The notes under the pieces: model-generated
Seen by the model: only the letters and a program-made list of their open reading frames with translations
What the model was told of the DNA's origin: nothing
Database searches by the model: none
Shown here: one piece after another, positions 18,342 through 27,185 of the stretch
Layout of the letters: every line of letters starts with the position of its first letter
How positions within the stretch are numbered: position 1 is the first letter of the stretch
Assembly: GCF_030676415.1 (NCBI RefSeq)
Contig: NZ_JAUUTW010000002.1
Coordinates: forward strand, 1 to 64,000
DNA from: Peribacillus frigoritolerans
Lineage (GTDB): Bacteria; Bacillota; Bacilli; Bacillales; DSM-1321
Direction: 5' to 3'
Length of the DNA stretch: 64,000 nucleotides
Translations under genes and position numbers: made by a program

Positions 18342-19454
18342 TTATTTTAAATTTTCTGGATTTAAATTTTCCAGTTCCGGTAAAACGAAGCGTCCGTCCT
18401 TACGTATCAAGACGTCATCAAAATGGATTTCCCCGCCGCCATATTCAGGTCGCTGAATATTGACCAGGTCCCAGTGAATGTCTGAATGGTTTCCGTTAAA
18501 GGCATCATCATAGCATTGTCCGGGAGTGAAATGAAAACTTCCATCAATTTTTTCATCAAAGAGGATATCTTGCATCGGGTGTAGAATATAAGGATTTACA
18601 CCAATTGCAAATTCACCGACATATCGTGCGCCTTCATCAGTATCAAAAATTTTGTTGATGCGTTCCGTATCATTCGCAACCGCTTCAACGATTTTTCCAT
18701 CCTTGAATGTTAACTTCACGTTTTCAAAAGTAAAACCCTGATAAGGGGACGGAGTATTATACGAAATCACTCCATTGATGGAATCTTTAACTGGAGCCGT
18801 ATATACTTCACCGTCAGGAATGTTCAGCTCACCCGCACATTTGATGGCTTTAATGTCTTTGATGGAGAAGGTTAGGTCCGTACCGGGCCCAGTTAAGCGG
18901 ACCTTATCCGTTCTATCCATCCATTCAACAAGGTTGTCCATTGCTGCGCTCATTTTGCCATAGTCGAGGTTGCAGACTTCGAAATAAAAGTCTTCGAATG
19001 CCTCTGTGCTCATTTTGGCTAATTGGGCCATGGAATTTGTCGGGTAGCGAAGTACGACCCATTTTGTTTTTGGCACGCGGATATTTCTATGTACTTTACC
19101 GACTGTCTGTCCATGAATCGCCATCTTTTCTGAAGGGACATCGGATTGTTCATTGATATTATCCCCGGCACGAAGCCCGATATAAGCATCCATCTGGTTC
19201 ATTACGTTTGCTTCAAACTCACCCATCATCTTGTACTGTTCTTCTTTGGCACCCATCAGCAAGGCACGATCCACTTGGTGATCCTTTAACAGGACGAATG
19301 GGTAACCACCTGCTGCATAGGCTTCATTCACAAGTGCGTTAACAAGTTCACGCTGCAATCCAAAGTTTTCGATCAAGATTCTTTCACCTTTTTGAAGCTT
19401 CACGGAATAATTGATTAAGTTTTTGGCCAATGTACCAATTCTGGGATCTTTCAT
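18342..19454 (-). CDS. ampS: M29 family aminopeptidase (AmpS/PepS type)
   Basis: 370 aa cytosolic metallo-aminopeptidase of family M29. Family features are GERILIENFG near residue 21, LTGPGTDLTFS near 200, a NIPDGEVYTAPVKDS segment with the metal Glu near 218, and a late SDIHWDLV His/Asp motif near 326. The length is slightly shorter than the 410-aa family average. ATG 19454 has GGAGGT upstream. Convergent with murC and unlinked to the ytx operon. Confidence 0.88.
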   Translation of the reverse strand: MKDPRIGTLAKNLINYSVKLQKGERILIENFGLQRELVNALVNEAYAAGGYPFVLLKDHQVDRALLMGAKEEQYKMMGEFEANVMNQMDAYIGLRAGDNINEQSDVPSEKMAIHGQTVGKVHRNIRVPKTKWVVLRYPTNSMAQLAKMSTEAFEDFYFEVCNLDYGKMSAAMDNLVEWMDRTDKVRLTGPGTDLTFSIKDIKAIKCAGELNIPDGEVYTAPVKDSINGVISYNTPSPYQGFTFENVKLTFKDGKIVEAVANDTERINKIFDTDEGARYVGEFAIGVNPYILHPMQDILFDEKIDGSFHFTPGQCYDDAFNGNHSDIHWDLVNIQRPEYGGGEIHFDDVLIRKDGRFVLPELENLNPENLK

Positions 19455-19683
19455 AAAAAATACCTCCATTGTTTAAATTCGACTTATCTTTTCTATCATA
19501 CCCGATTTCCTGCCATAAGTGTCACCCATGAATTTCACGGAGGAACTGGATGCAGACAACAATATTTCCAGATTAGGGTTTGATAGGGTATATTGAAAAA
19601 ATAAATACGTTTATAATAATAGGGAAGGGGTAATTAATATCTAACAGCTATTAAATAAGTCGATTTTTTACGGAGGTGTTCCA

Positions 19684-20193
19684 ATGGAGATTATTTTATA
19701 CGTAAGTGCTGCTGTTGCAGCGATAGCTTTTTTGGTACTTGTTATTTTCCTAACAAAGGTACTGACATCACTTCAAACTACCCTGGACAGTGTGGCCCGG
19801 ACGCTGACAGGACTAGAGAGCCAAATGCAGGGCATAACGCTCGAAACTACTCAGTTATTACATAAAACGAATACGTTGGCTGAAGATTTGCAGCATAAGT
19901 CAGAAAACCTGAACACGGTGGTGGATGCCGTGAAGGATGTAGGCACATCCATCTCTAGTTTTAATTCTTCCATCCAAAAGGTTTCCCATAAAGTGCAGGC
20001 TGAGATTGATAATAATCAAGAACGAATCTCACAAATTGTACAATGGAGCAATGTAGCCATGGAGATCAGGGACAAATGGAAATCCAGAAGCAAACAGGCT
20101 GCCCCGACCCCAACCGAAAGGGCGGAGTTAGAAAGGGAAGCACTGGAAACAGATAACCTACCTAAAAAAAGGTTTTTACGTTCTAGATCTTAA
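19684..20193 (+). CDS. ytxG: DUF948 general stress protein YtxG
   Basis: 169 aa. An N-terminal transmembrane helix (residues 4-24) is followed by a long coiled-coil-like helix with DUF948 character. It is the first gene of the ytxGHJ cluster, known in B. subtilis as a stress and stationary-phase operon; sigma-B or sigma-H control is likely but I could not define a clean promoter. CGGAGGTG precedes ATG 19684. Confidence 0.88.
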   Translation: MEIILYVSAAVAAIAFLVLVIFLTKVLTSLQTTLDSVARTLTGLESQMQGITLETTQLLHKTNTLAEDLQHKSENLNTVVDAVKDVGTSISSFNSSIQKVSHKVQAEIDNNQERISQIVQWSNVAMEIRDKWKSRSKQAAPTPTERAELEREALETDNLPKKRFLRSRS

Positions 20194-20240
20194 AATCTAG
20201 TTAAATAAAAATGAACTGAAAATTGAAAGGGGAATGTATT

Positions 20241-20813
20241 ATGACTCAAAAAGAATTTCCGACAAAGGACTATCAGAAATCATATGAGGACGAACGCGAC
20301 TCGATCAATTCAAAGGACTTTATGATTGGCGCCTTGATCGGCGGGATGATCGGAGCGGCTACAGCTTTGTTCATGGCTCCGAAAACAGGCAAGGAATTAA
20401 GGAATGACTTCAATGAACAAGCTAAAAACATTTCAGAGAAAACAGAAAGATTAAGACAAACGGCGATGGAAAAAGGTACAGTCCTTGCTGATACTGCAAA
20501 AGAAAAAACAAGCTCCGTCACGGAAATCGTTTCCAATAAATCTTCAAATATCGTCAATAAAGTGAAAAGCCTAAAAACGGGAAAAGAAAACGGCGACGCG
20601 GCTGATGATACGACGAATTCCAGCAATAGGGATATAGATGTAACCGGAACTTCCGATTCTCCTATCGTATCCGTCGAAACGAACTTTGCTAACGGTAATG
20701 ACTCGGAAAATAATCCTGCAGATCCTACAAGCGGAAACAAGAATGCGGCAAAATTAAAGCTTGATGAAGCGAAAAAGGCATTTGATGAAACAGAGAATAA
20801 TCTAAAGAAATAA
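20241..20813 (+). CDS. ytxH: YtxH domain general stress protein
   Basis: 190 aa. The YtxH signature is near the N-terminus: a short glycine-rich hydrophobic helix (MIGALIGGMIGAATALF) followed by APKTGKELR near residue 50. The rest is a charged, probably disordered tail rich in Asn, Asp and Lys. ATG 20241 is chosen with AAAGGGGA upstream. Function unknown; the gene is stress-induced with its neighbours in relatives. Confidence 0.9.
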   Translation: MTQKEFPTKDYQKSYEDERDSINSKDFMIGALIGGMIGAATALFMAPKTGKELRNDFNEQAKNISEKTERLRQTAMEKGTVLADTAKEKTSSVTEIVSNKSSNIVNKVKSLKTGKENGDAADDTTNSSNRDIDVTGTSDSPIVSVETNFANGNDSENNPADPTSGNKNAAKLKLDEAKKAFDETENNLKK

Positions 20814-20943
20814 TATTCCTTGGATTCCTTTAATGGGGATGAAGAGGCATAAAGGGACGAAGAATAAGGCGGTGAAGTGCTTCTATGGCTTCATCGCCTT
20901 TTTGATGGTAAAATTTATATGGACAAGGAAAGGAGACTGTTTT

Positions 20944-21270
20944 ATGGTCATGAGCAAAATCGAAACAGAAGAACAATTCAATGAGCTTCTAAATGAGGAT
21001 ACATTCCTGCTTTTCAAGCATAGCGTAACATGCCCGGTCAGTGCTGAAGCATTTGAACAATATGAGAGGTACATCTTAGAGAACGAACAACTTAAAACGG
21101 CCTATTTGGCCGTTCAGGAAGCTCGTCCACTATCCAATTATGTGGCAGAAACATTTGATGTCACACATCAATCACCTCAGGCCATCCTTTTTAAAAGTGG
21201 AAAACCTGTCTGGAATGAATCTCATTGGCGGATTACATATGATTCATTGAGCAAAGCCATTACTGAATGA
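20944..21270 (+). CDS. ytxJ: Monothiol thioredoxin-like protein YtxJ
   Basis: 108 aa thioredoxin-fold protein with a single Cys active site HSVTCPVS near residues 26-33 and a QSPQAI cis-Pro region. This is the YtxJ/DUF2847 family, linked to bacillithiol redox reactions (a monothiol bacilliredoxin-like protein). AAAGGAG precedes ATG 20944. Last gene of the ytxGHJ operon, closed by a terminator. Confidence 0.9.
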   Translation: MVMSKIETEEQFNELLNEDTFLLFKHSVTCPVSAEAFEQYERYILENEQLKTAYLAVQEARPLSNYVAETFDVTHQSPQAILFKSGKPVWNESHWRITYDSLSKAITE

Positions 21271-21279
21271 ATTTGGAGG

Positions 21280-21311
21280 CCGGATCCCTTAGGTAAGGGG
21301 TCCGGTCTTTT
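21280..21311 (+). terminator. ytxGHJ terminator
   Basis: CCGGATCCCTTA pairs with TAAGGGGTCCGG, one wobble or mismatch, then TCTTTT. Confidence 0.8.
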
Positions 21312-21427
21312 ATTATTCATTTGGTGGCCATAGGATTTTTAAACGGTCTTCAGGGGAAACCTTTTCTTGAAAGGTATTACCTGTTCATTTAGCAACGTAA
21401 GGAGTTCAGGCAGCTGTAACTCTTTAA

Positions 21428-21601
21428 TCATTCGTGGATGGCTCCGGCAAGCGGCAGACGATCGATCATGGTCCAATGCCCTTGAGATAAAATATCAATT
21501 AAATTATAGCTTTCCTGTTCTATTTCCAATATAATTCCTACAACGGATCGTGTTCCGATATCCAGTGCAAATCGTTTTTCTCGTATGTGTAACACCTGCA
21601 T
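21428..21601 (-). pseudogene. N-terminal remnant of FtsA/PilM-like ATPase
   Basis: A 57-codon frame (ATG 21601, TGA 21428-21430) encodes FALDIGTRSVVGIILEIEQ. This is the phosphate-1 loop and first strands of the actin/Hsp70 fold as seen in the FtsA/PilM-like proteins of Bacillaceae, followed by LIDILSQGH.. and AGAIHE, which resemble the next conserved segment. The frame then stops. Downstream (about 21318-21427) are out-of-frame coding-looking scraps ending in LKILWPPNE. This is best read as an internally deleted, truncated gene. Confidence 0.6.
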
Positions 21602-21826
21602 TTATGCATTTATAACTTTAATGCTTAAAAGCGTTTAATTATTAAAGAAAAATATAGTGACATTTATGGACACTTCATTTATAATTGATTTTATTATACA
21701 TGAAATATTCTAAATTTTTCATTGATAAAACAATCGGGGTGGATGTTCGAGGATCCAGATGGGATTTTTTTAGTTTGAGTCCGCTGAACCGATTTCTATT
21801 TTAAAAAACGAAGGGATGGATTTGTA

Positions 21827-22903
21827 ATGAGCAACAAAGAGCTTGATGGACTTCGTAATCAACTGGATGATGTGAACCTTCAGTTATTACATCTTATTAA
21901 TCAACGTGCTGAACTTGTACAGGAAATTGGTCGCGTTAAAGAAAAACAAGGTGTAAACCGTTACGATCCGGTCCGTGAAAGAACAATGCTGGATCTTATC
22001 GAAGCCAATAATCAAGGACCGCTTGATCTTGGTTCGATTAAACATATTTTCAAAGAAATCTTTAAATTGGGCTTGGAGCTACAAAAAGATGATCAGAAGA
22101 AAACGCTTCTTGTATCAAGAAAACAAAAGGCTGAAGACACGATCATCGACATTAAGGGTGAATTGGTCGGTAACGGGATTCCTAGCTTCGTTTTCGGACC
22201 ATGTGCCGTTGAATCTTATGAACAGACAGCTGCGGTGGCGGAAGTCATTAAAGCTAAAGGTTTGAAATTGATGCGCGGCGGTGCATTTAAGCCACGTACA
22301 TCTCCATATGACTTCCAAGGGCTTGGTTTGGAAGGTTTACAAATACTTAAACGCGTTGCAGATGAATACGGCTTGGCTGTCATCAGTGAAATCGTGAGTG
22401 CCAACGATATCGAAGCGGCCATCGATCATATCGATGTCATCCAAATCGGAGCGCGCAACATGCAAAACTTCGACTTGCTAAAAGCGGCAGGTGCCGTAAA
22501 TAAACCAGTTCTTTTAAAACGTGGATTGGCTGCAACGATTGAAGAGTTCATTCATGCAGCGGAATACATCATGTCGCAGGGCAATGGCAACATCATCCTT
22601 TGTGAACGTGGTATCCGTACTTACGAAAAAGCAACAAGAAATACACTTGATATCTCTGCTGTACCGATTTTAAAACAAGAAACTCATTTACCGGTCATGG
22701 TTGATGTAACGCATTCAACTGGACGTCGTGATCTCTTGCTTCCTACGGCTAAAGCGGCTCTTGCAATTGGTGCTGACGGTGTTATGGCAGAAGTGCATCC
22801 GGATCCTTCCGTTGCTTTATCGGATTCTGCACAGCAAATGGACTTCAAACAATTTGATGAATTCTACGATGAAATTAAACGTTTGAACTGGGTAACTGTA
22901 TAA
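21827..22903 (+). CDS. aroA: DAHP synthase with N-terminal chorismate mutase
   Basis: 358 aa bifunctional enzyme (AroA in Bacillus; AroG/AroQ elsewhere). Residues 1-90 are an AroQ-type chorismate mutase helix bundle ([22 protein letters not shown]). The rest is a KDO8PS/DAHPS TIM barrel with GPCAVES near 125, [11 protein letters not shown] near 156 and [12 protein letters not shown] near 301. The enzyme starts the shikimate pathway; the mutase domain senses prephenate and chorismate for feedback control. It is followed by a terminator and ccpA, as in B. subtilis. Confidence 0.95.
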   Translation: MSNKELDGLRNQLDDVNLQLLHLINQRAELVQEIGRVKEKQGVNRYDPVRERTMLDLIEANNQGPLDLGSIKHIFKEIFKLGLELQKDDQKKTLLVSRKQKAEDTIIDIKGELVGNGIPSFVFGPCAVESYEQTAAVAEVIKAKGLKLMRGGAFKPRTSPYDFQGLGLEGLQILKRVADEYGLAVISEIVSANDIEAAIDHIDVIQIGARNMQNFDLLKAAGAVNKPVLLKRGLAATIEEFIHAAEYIMSQGNGNIILCERGIRTYEKATRNTLDISAVPILKQETHLPVMVDVTHSTGRRDLLLPTAKAALAIGADGVMAEVHPDPSVALSDSAQQMDFKQFDEFYDEIKRLNWVTV

Positions 22904-22933
22904 GCTGGAAAGTCTTTAAATGATCTACTTACG

Positions 22934-22963
22934 GCCCTTACCAACTTGGCAAGGGCTTTTTTT
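22934..22963 (+). terminator. aroA terminator
   Basis: GCCCTTaCCAA pairs with TTGGcAAGGGC, then seven T. Confidence 0.8.
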
Positions 22964-23212
22964 AATGGTAAAATACAAGTTTTTGCAGAAAAAGCTTCGA
23001 AATAAGCACTATTGGATTGCAGGAAAGATTCGACTATCGTATGATAAATAACAAGAATGAGAACTGTTCGGGAGATTGAGTCATACATAAAGTGATATCT
23101 ATGTGAATTTTATACTTGAATAGGGTATTGAATATTTGACTGAGAAGAGAGTAGGACTGCAGTTTCTGTTAGGCAGATCGTTCCTAAAATAATCTTCCTT
23201 ATAGAGAAAACG

Positions 23213-23252
23213 CATAAAAGATTTTTTTCCGAAATAATTCGGGTCTTTTATG
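23213..23252. repeat. Interrupted inverted repeat in ccpA leader
   Basis: CATAAAAGA (23213-23221) pairs with TCTTTTATG (23244-23252), and inside it CCGAA/TTCGG forms a four-base-loop hairpin. The T run lies in the left side, so it is not a normal terminator on the plus strand. The rest of the 320-base gap before ccpA (22964-23283) shows no gene. Confidence 0.45.
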
Positions 23253-23283
23253 GGAAAAATGAAAGAAATGGAGGAATGGATGA

Positions 23284-24288
23284 ATGAATAATATAACCAT
23301 TTATGATGTGGCGCGTGAGGCGAATGTTTCCATGGCCACCGTTTCCCGCGTAGTTAACGGGAATCCAAATGTAAAGCCTGCAACAAGGAAGAAAGTTGCC
23401 GATGTGATTGAGAAGTTAGGGTACCGTCCAAATGCAGTGGCAAGGGGACTTGCCTCAAAGAAAACGACTACAGTCGGGGTCATCATCCCGGATATCTCGA
23501 GCATCTTTTTTGCCGAATTGGCACGGGGCATAGAAGATATAGCCACTATGTATAAATACAATATCATTCTAAGCAGTTCTGATGAGAATATAGATAAGGA
23601 ATTCCATTTGCTGAATACGATGCTTGGAAAACAAGTGGATGGTATCGTATTTATGGGCGGCAACATTTCTGATGAGCATGTCAAAGAGTTTAAGAATTCA
23701 CCGGTTCCAATCGTTCTGGCAGGTTCGGTGGATGAAAGCGGGCAAGTTCCATCGGTTAATATTGATTATGAGGCGGCGGCATTCGACGCAGTGACCTTCT
23801 TTGCTAAAAAAGGCCACAAGCATATCGCTTTTGTAAGCGGAAACCCTTCCGCGCTGATTAATGAAATGAAATTGACTGGTTATAAACGAGGATTGAAAGA
23901 AGCTGGTCTTTCATTTGATGAAAGTTATATTGTTGAAGGTGATTATACATATGATTCAGGAATTGAATCTTTTGAAAAGTACCTGGAAGTTGAAGACAGA
24001 CCGACGGCATTCATCGCCGGTGCTGATGAAATGGCGCTTGGAATTGTCCATGCCGCACAGGACAAAGGGTATAATGTGCCGGAAGACTTTGAAGTGATCA
24101 GCTTCGATAACACGAGATTGACATTGATGGTGCGTCCGCAAATCACGACGATCGTTCAACCTTTATATGATATTGGTGCGGTTGCGATGAGGCTTCTTAC
24201 AAAGTTGATGAATAAAGAACAAGTGGAGGAAGGTCTTGAAAAAGTGATCCTGCCACATCGGATTGAAAACCGTCAATCAACGAAATAA
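23284..24288 (+). CDS. ccpA: Catabolite control protein A (LacI family)
   Basis: 334 aa LacI/GalR regulator. An N-terminal helix-turn-helix and hinge ([24 protein letters not shown]) is followed by a periplasmic-binding-like core ([19 protein letters not shown]). Matching length, sequence and position after aroA identify CcpA, which with HPr-Ser-P binds cre sites to repress or activate carbon metabolism genes, including acsA, acuABC and ackA found in this window. GGAGG precedes ATG 23284. Confidence 0.95.
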   Translation: MNNITIYDVAREANVSMATVSRVVNGNPNVKPATRKKVADVIEKLGYRPNAVARGLASKKTTTVGVIIPDISSIFFAELARGIEDIATMYKYNIILSSSDENIDKEFHLLNTMLGKQVDGIVFMGGNISDEHVKEFKNSPVPIVLAGSVDESGQVPSVNIDYEAAAFDAVTFFAKKGHKHIAFVSGNPSALINEMKLTGYKRGLKEAGLSFDESYIVEGDYTYDSGIESFEKYLEVEDRPTAFIAGADEMALGIVHAAQDKGYNVPEDFEVISFDNTRLTLMVRPQITTIVQPLYDIGAVAMRLLTKLMNKEQVEEGLEKVILPHRIENRQSTK

Positions 24289-24297
24289 ACTGGTTTG

Positions 24298-24326
24298 GAG
24301 AGTGTCCCGAGGGCACTCTCTTTTTG
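24298..24326 (+). terminator. ccpA terminator
   Basis: GAGAGTGTCCC pairs with GGGCACTCTC around a short loop, then five T. Confidence 0.8.
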
Positions 24327-24348
24327 TTTCTCCATTGTATTCCCGAAC

Positions 24349-24375
24349 AAAAAAGATCGTTTTTCAACGATCTTT
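24349..24375 (-). terminator. acu operon terminator
   Basis: On the minus strand AAAGATCGTT-GAAA-AACGATCTTT is followed by T, directly after acuC. Confidence 0.75.
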
Positions 24376-24378
24376 AGG

Positions 24379-25560
24379 TTAACTTTGTTCATTGCTTTTC
24401 GATGTTTGCTTGGAAGACCTGATGGGATAAAGGACCTTTTCAAGCGTCAGGGCATTCTTCTCGGTAATTTCAGGCTTCCTCGGAATGGGTTCGTATATAT
24501 CCTCCATGTCATCCCATTCATTCGGTAGGGGAACAGGGGACTCAGGCTGCCAGCAATCGAGCCATTCCTTTGATAGGGGACCTGAAATATCGTTATTCGT
24601 CATTTCAAGCCAGACCCTCGCCCAAGCCCTCGGGACGACGCGCCATATATCATATCCGCCGCCGCCTACTGCAATCCACCGTCCTTCGCAATACTTATGG
24701 GCCATTTCGTGTGCCAACTTTGGTATTTCCCTATAAATCTTCATGGTGGCAGATAAATGGGTCAGCGGATCGTAATAATGGGAGTCGGCTCCGTTTTGCG
24801 TTAATATGACATCCGGTTTGAAGAATTCAATGACCTCTTTAAAGGAAGCCCTATAGCATTCGAGCCAGGATTCATCTTCAGTGAACGCATCGACCGGAAT
24901 GTTGAATGAATAGCCGTAGCCTTTTCCCTGACCCCGCTCGGTAATATTGCCGGTGCCGGGAAATAAGTAGCGCCCCGTTTCATGGATGGAAAGGGTGCAT
25001 ACATCAGGATCATCATAAAATGACCATTGGACTCCGTCACCATGATGTGCATCGGTATCTACATACAAGACACGCGCCCCATATTTTTTTTGCAGGTATT
25101 TAATCGCGACCGAACTATCGTTGTAAATGCAAAAGCCCGAAGCTTTCCCACGGAAACCGTGATGCAAGCCCCCGCCAAGATTAAGTGCGTGCAGGGCCTG
25201 ACCGGTCATGACGGCATCCACAGCTGTCAAGGTACCGCCTACAAGCAAGGCGCTTGCTTCGTGCATTTTGGGGAAGATAGGGGTATCCTCTGTTCCTAGC
25301 CCATAATTTACTGCCTTTTCAGGGGGGAGCTTTCCCTGGCCTGCCAATCTGACAGCGTTTACATAATGGTGATCATGGATCAGTTCCAATTCTGCATCGG
25401 TAGCCATTCTGGGCTTGATAATTTGATCATCATTGATGGCATGGTGTTTTTTTAATAAATCAAGCGTGAGTTTAAGCCGTTTTTGATTGAATGGATGCTC
25501 ATCGTTGAATTTGTAGGTAAGGAGTTCATCCGAATAGACGAAAAGGGATGTATCATTCAT
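24379..25560 (-). CDS. acuC: Protein deacetylase AcuC (class I HDAC-like)
   Basis: 393 aa zinc-dependent deacetylase. Active-site blocks LGGGLHHGFRGKASGFCIYND near residue 130-150, DTDAHHGDGVQ near 171 and GADSHYYDPLTHL near 256 are those of histone deacetylases. In B. subtilis AcuC reverses AcuA acetylation of AcsA. The start overlaps the acuB stop by eight bases, so it is the third gene of the acuABC transcript. Confidence 0.93.
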   Translation of the reverse strand: MNDTSLFVYSDELLTYKFNDEHPFNQKRLKLTLDLLKKHHAINDDQIIKPRMATDAELELIHDHHYVNAVRLAGQGKLPPEKAVNYGLGTEDTPIFPKMHEASALLVGGTLTAVDAVMTGQALHALNLGGGLHHGFRGKASGFCIYNDSSVAIKYLQKKYGARVLYVDTDAHHGDGVQWSFYDDPDVCTLSIHETGRYLFPGTGNITERGQGKGYGYSFNIPVDAFTEDESWLECYRASFKEVIEFFKPDVILTQNGADSHYYDPLTHLSATMKIYREIPKLAHEMAHKYCEGRWIAVGGGGYDIWRVVPRAWARVWLEMTNNDISGPLSKEWLDCWQPESPVPLPNEWDDMEDIYEPIPRKPEITEKNALTLEKVLYPIRSSKQTSKSNEQS

Positions 25561-26203
25561 GTGAAATCCCCGGTAGACTAGGCCATAAAACGGTATAGCC
25601 TTCTTTCTTCAAATCCTCCACCACCATAAATGGATTCATCGTCTGTACACGAATTACAAGTATTTTATAATCGGTTCCATTCTTTTCAGGATAAACAAGT
25701 GTGCTCAGGATATTGGTATTGCGCCTTTTGAAAATATGGGCAATATCATGAAGGGAACCTGCCTTATCCGGGATTCTGATTTCGATTTGGGAACCGGGCT
25801 GATTGACTCCAGTCAACTCAACATATGAATGAAGTAAATCAGAACCGGTTATGATGCCCACTAACTTCCTTCCCTTAACGATTGGAAGGCAGGTGATATT
25901 GTTATCACAAAAAACAGCCCCGATTTCTTCCACGAAATCCAGCGGGTGCCCCGTGATTATTTCCGTTTTCATGATGCTTGATAGTGGTTTTTGTAAATCA
26001 TTTTTGTATTCTTCGGGACGGAATATAGAAGGGGCAGCATCCCGAATATCACGGTCGCTGACTAATCCCACAAGTTGAAAGCTGTCATTGACAATGGGTA
26101 TATGGCGAATTCGTTTCTCCTTGATGATCAAGACAGCGCTATGGATTGTATCCGTTGGAGTGAGGGTGATAATATCCTCATTCATTATTGTTTCAACAAT
26201 CAT
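25553..26203 (-). CDS. acuB: AcuB CBS/ACT domain protein
   Basis: 216 aa. Two CBS domains fill residues 1-135 (DTIHSAVLIIKEKRIRHIPIV and AVFCDNNITCLPIVKGRKLVG), followed by an ACT-like domain from about 140 (IEIRIPDKAGSLHDIAHIF). It is genetically part of acetate/acetoin utilisation; the ligand and mechanism are unknown. Middle gene of acuABC, 27 bases after acuA. GGAGGAAGG precedes ATG 26203. Confidence 0.92.
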   Translation of the reverse strand: MIVETIMNEDIITLTPTDTIHSAVLIIKEKRIRHIPIVNDSFQLVGLVSDRDIRDAAPSIFRPEEYKNDLQKPLSSIMKTEIITGHPLDFVEEIGAVFCDNNITCLPIVKGRKLVGIITGSDLLHSYVELTGVNQPGSQIEIRIPDKAGSLHDIAHIFKRRNTNILSTLVYPEKNGTDYKILVIRVQTMNPFMVVEDLKKEGYTVLWPSLPGISHE

Positions 26204-26229
26204 TTTCCTTCCTCCTCTTCCTCGCCTCT

Positions 26230-26862
26230 TTAATACATAAACCGATTCATAAAACGCAATTGGTCGAACTTCTGGATGGATTCCGGCGGGACTCTTTTGC
26301 CAATACGGGCCATCAGGCAGTTGGCCGGGTGGGAACTGATTTCAGGATCATCTGTTGCAAAGTAGACCAAGCCGCCCGCACTCATCATTTTTTCCATGAC
26401 CTTGCGATAGTCCCATATATTCAGCCCTGTCCCTTTCAAATCCCAATGCCAATAGTATTCAGTTGTGATGATGATGAAGTCTTCAACCGAATCGTCTTCC
26501 ATTGAAAGGCGGATTAGGTTCTTCCCGACAGAGGCACCCCGGTATTTAGGGATGACCTCGATTGCACCAAGCTCAATCAGGTCCTCCATTTTGATTTCCG
26601 ACCAGCGCTCCAAGGGATCGGGATATAAGTAAGTTACATAACCCACGATTGTTTCATTTTCGCGGGCGATAAAGATCCTGCCCTCAGGCAAGTCTGCAAT
26701 CTCTATTAACGCTTTATGCTGCAAAGCAGGCGGGCGAAAGGCGACCAAGTCTTCGTGAAACTCATAAGCGGACATTTTCTCGCCGCTTAACGGCCCCTCG
26801 ATGATGAGCGTTCCGCTTAATGTCTGCAGTTCCTTAGTATAAAAGGTCTTATTATATTCCAT
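26230..26862 (-). CDS. acuA: GNAT protein acetyltransferase AcuA
   Basis: 210 aa GNAT-fold acetyltransferase. The acetyl-CoA loop is IPKYRGASVGKNLIRLSM near residue 114. In B. subtilis AcuA acetylates and inactivates AcsA on the lysine of its PKTRSGK motif, present in the divergent acsA here. First gene of acuABC, with GGTGGTGAAGG before ATG 26862. The divergent arrangement across 323 bases puts synthetase and modifier under shared control. Confidence 0.93.
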   Translation of the reverse strand: MEYNKTFYTKELQTLSGTLIIEGPLSGEKMSAYEFHEDLVAFRPPALQHKALIEIADLPEGRIFIARENETIVGYVTYLYPDPLERWSEIKMEDLIELGAIEVIPKYRGASVGKNLIRLSMEDDSVEDFIIITTEYYWHWDLKGTGLNIWDYRKVMEKMMSAGGLVYFATDDPEISSHPANCLMARIGKRVPPESIQKFDQLRFMNRFMY

Positions 26863-27120
26863 TCCTTCACCACCCTTGTTATATAGTAATCTTACACTCT
26901 AGCATTCTAGTTTGACTGAATGGAAAGCTTACATAAATTATACCTAAAAACAAGGGTCATAATTCAGAAAGTTCAAGGCATATTTGAATCTTTTGTTACA
27001 GGGCTTCTTCTTTCCCGGGTCATCAATATGATTCACCTTAACTATAACAATATACTAGTGATTTTCAAAAGTCAGCAAACTGGTTTTCCCCTAATATGGA
27101 AGTGTTGAATATTTTAAAAA

Positions 27121-27149
27121 TTGAGATAATTCCATTCTTATACTATAAT
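27121..27149 (+). promoter_or_regulatory. acsA promoter in acuA-acsA divergent region
   Basis: TTGAGA and TATAAT separated by exactly 17 bases, 37 bases before ATG 27186. The rest of the divergent region (26863-27120) carries no gene. A convincing cre site was not found. Confidence 0.7.
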
Positions 27150-27185
27150 GAAAATATAGAGCCGAATGAAGGGGGAGTTTGTCGT

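Noticed and set aside
19575..19640. Sigma-B or sigma-H promoter of ytxGHJ
   Set aside because: GTTT- and GGG-like boxes occur, but none has the right spacing; I could not pick one.
26918..26932. Possible CcpA cre site between acuA and acsA (TGGAAAGCTTACA)
   Set aside because: The central CG is absent and the spacing is one base short; not enough to call despite the expected regulation.
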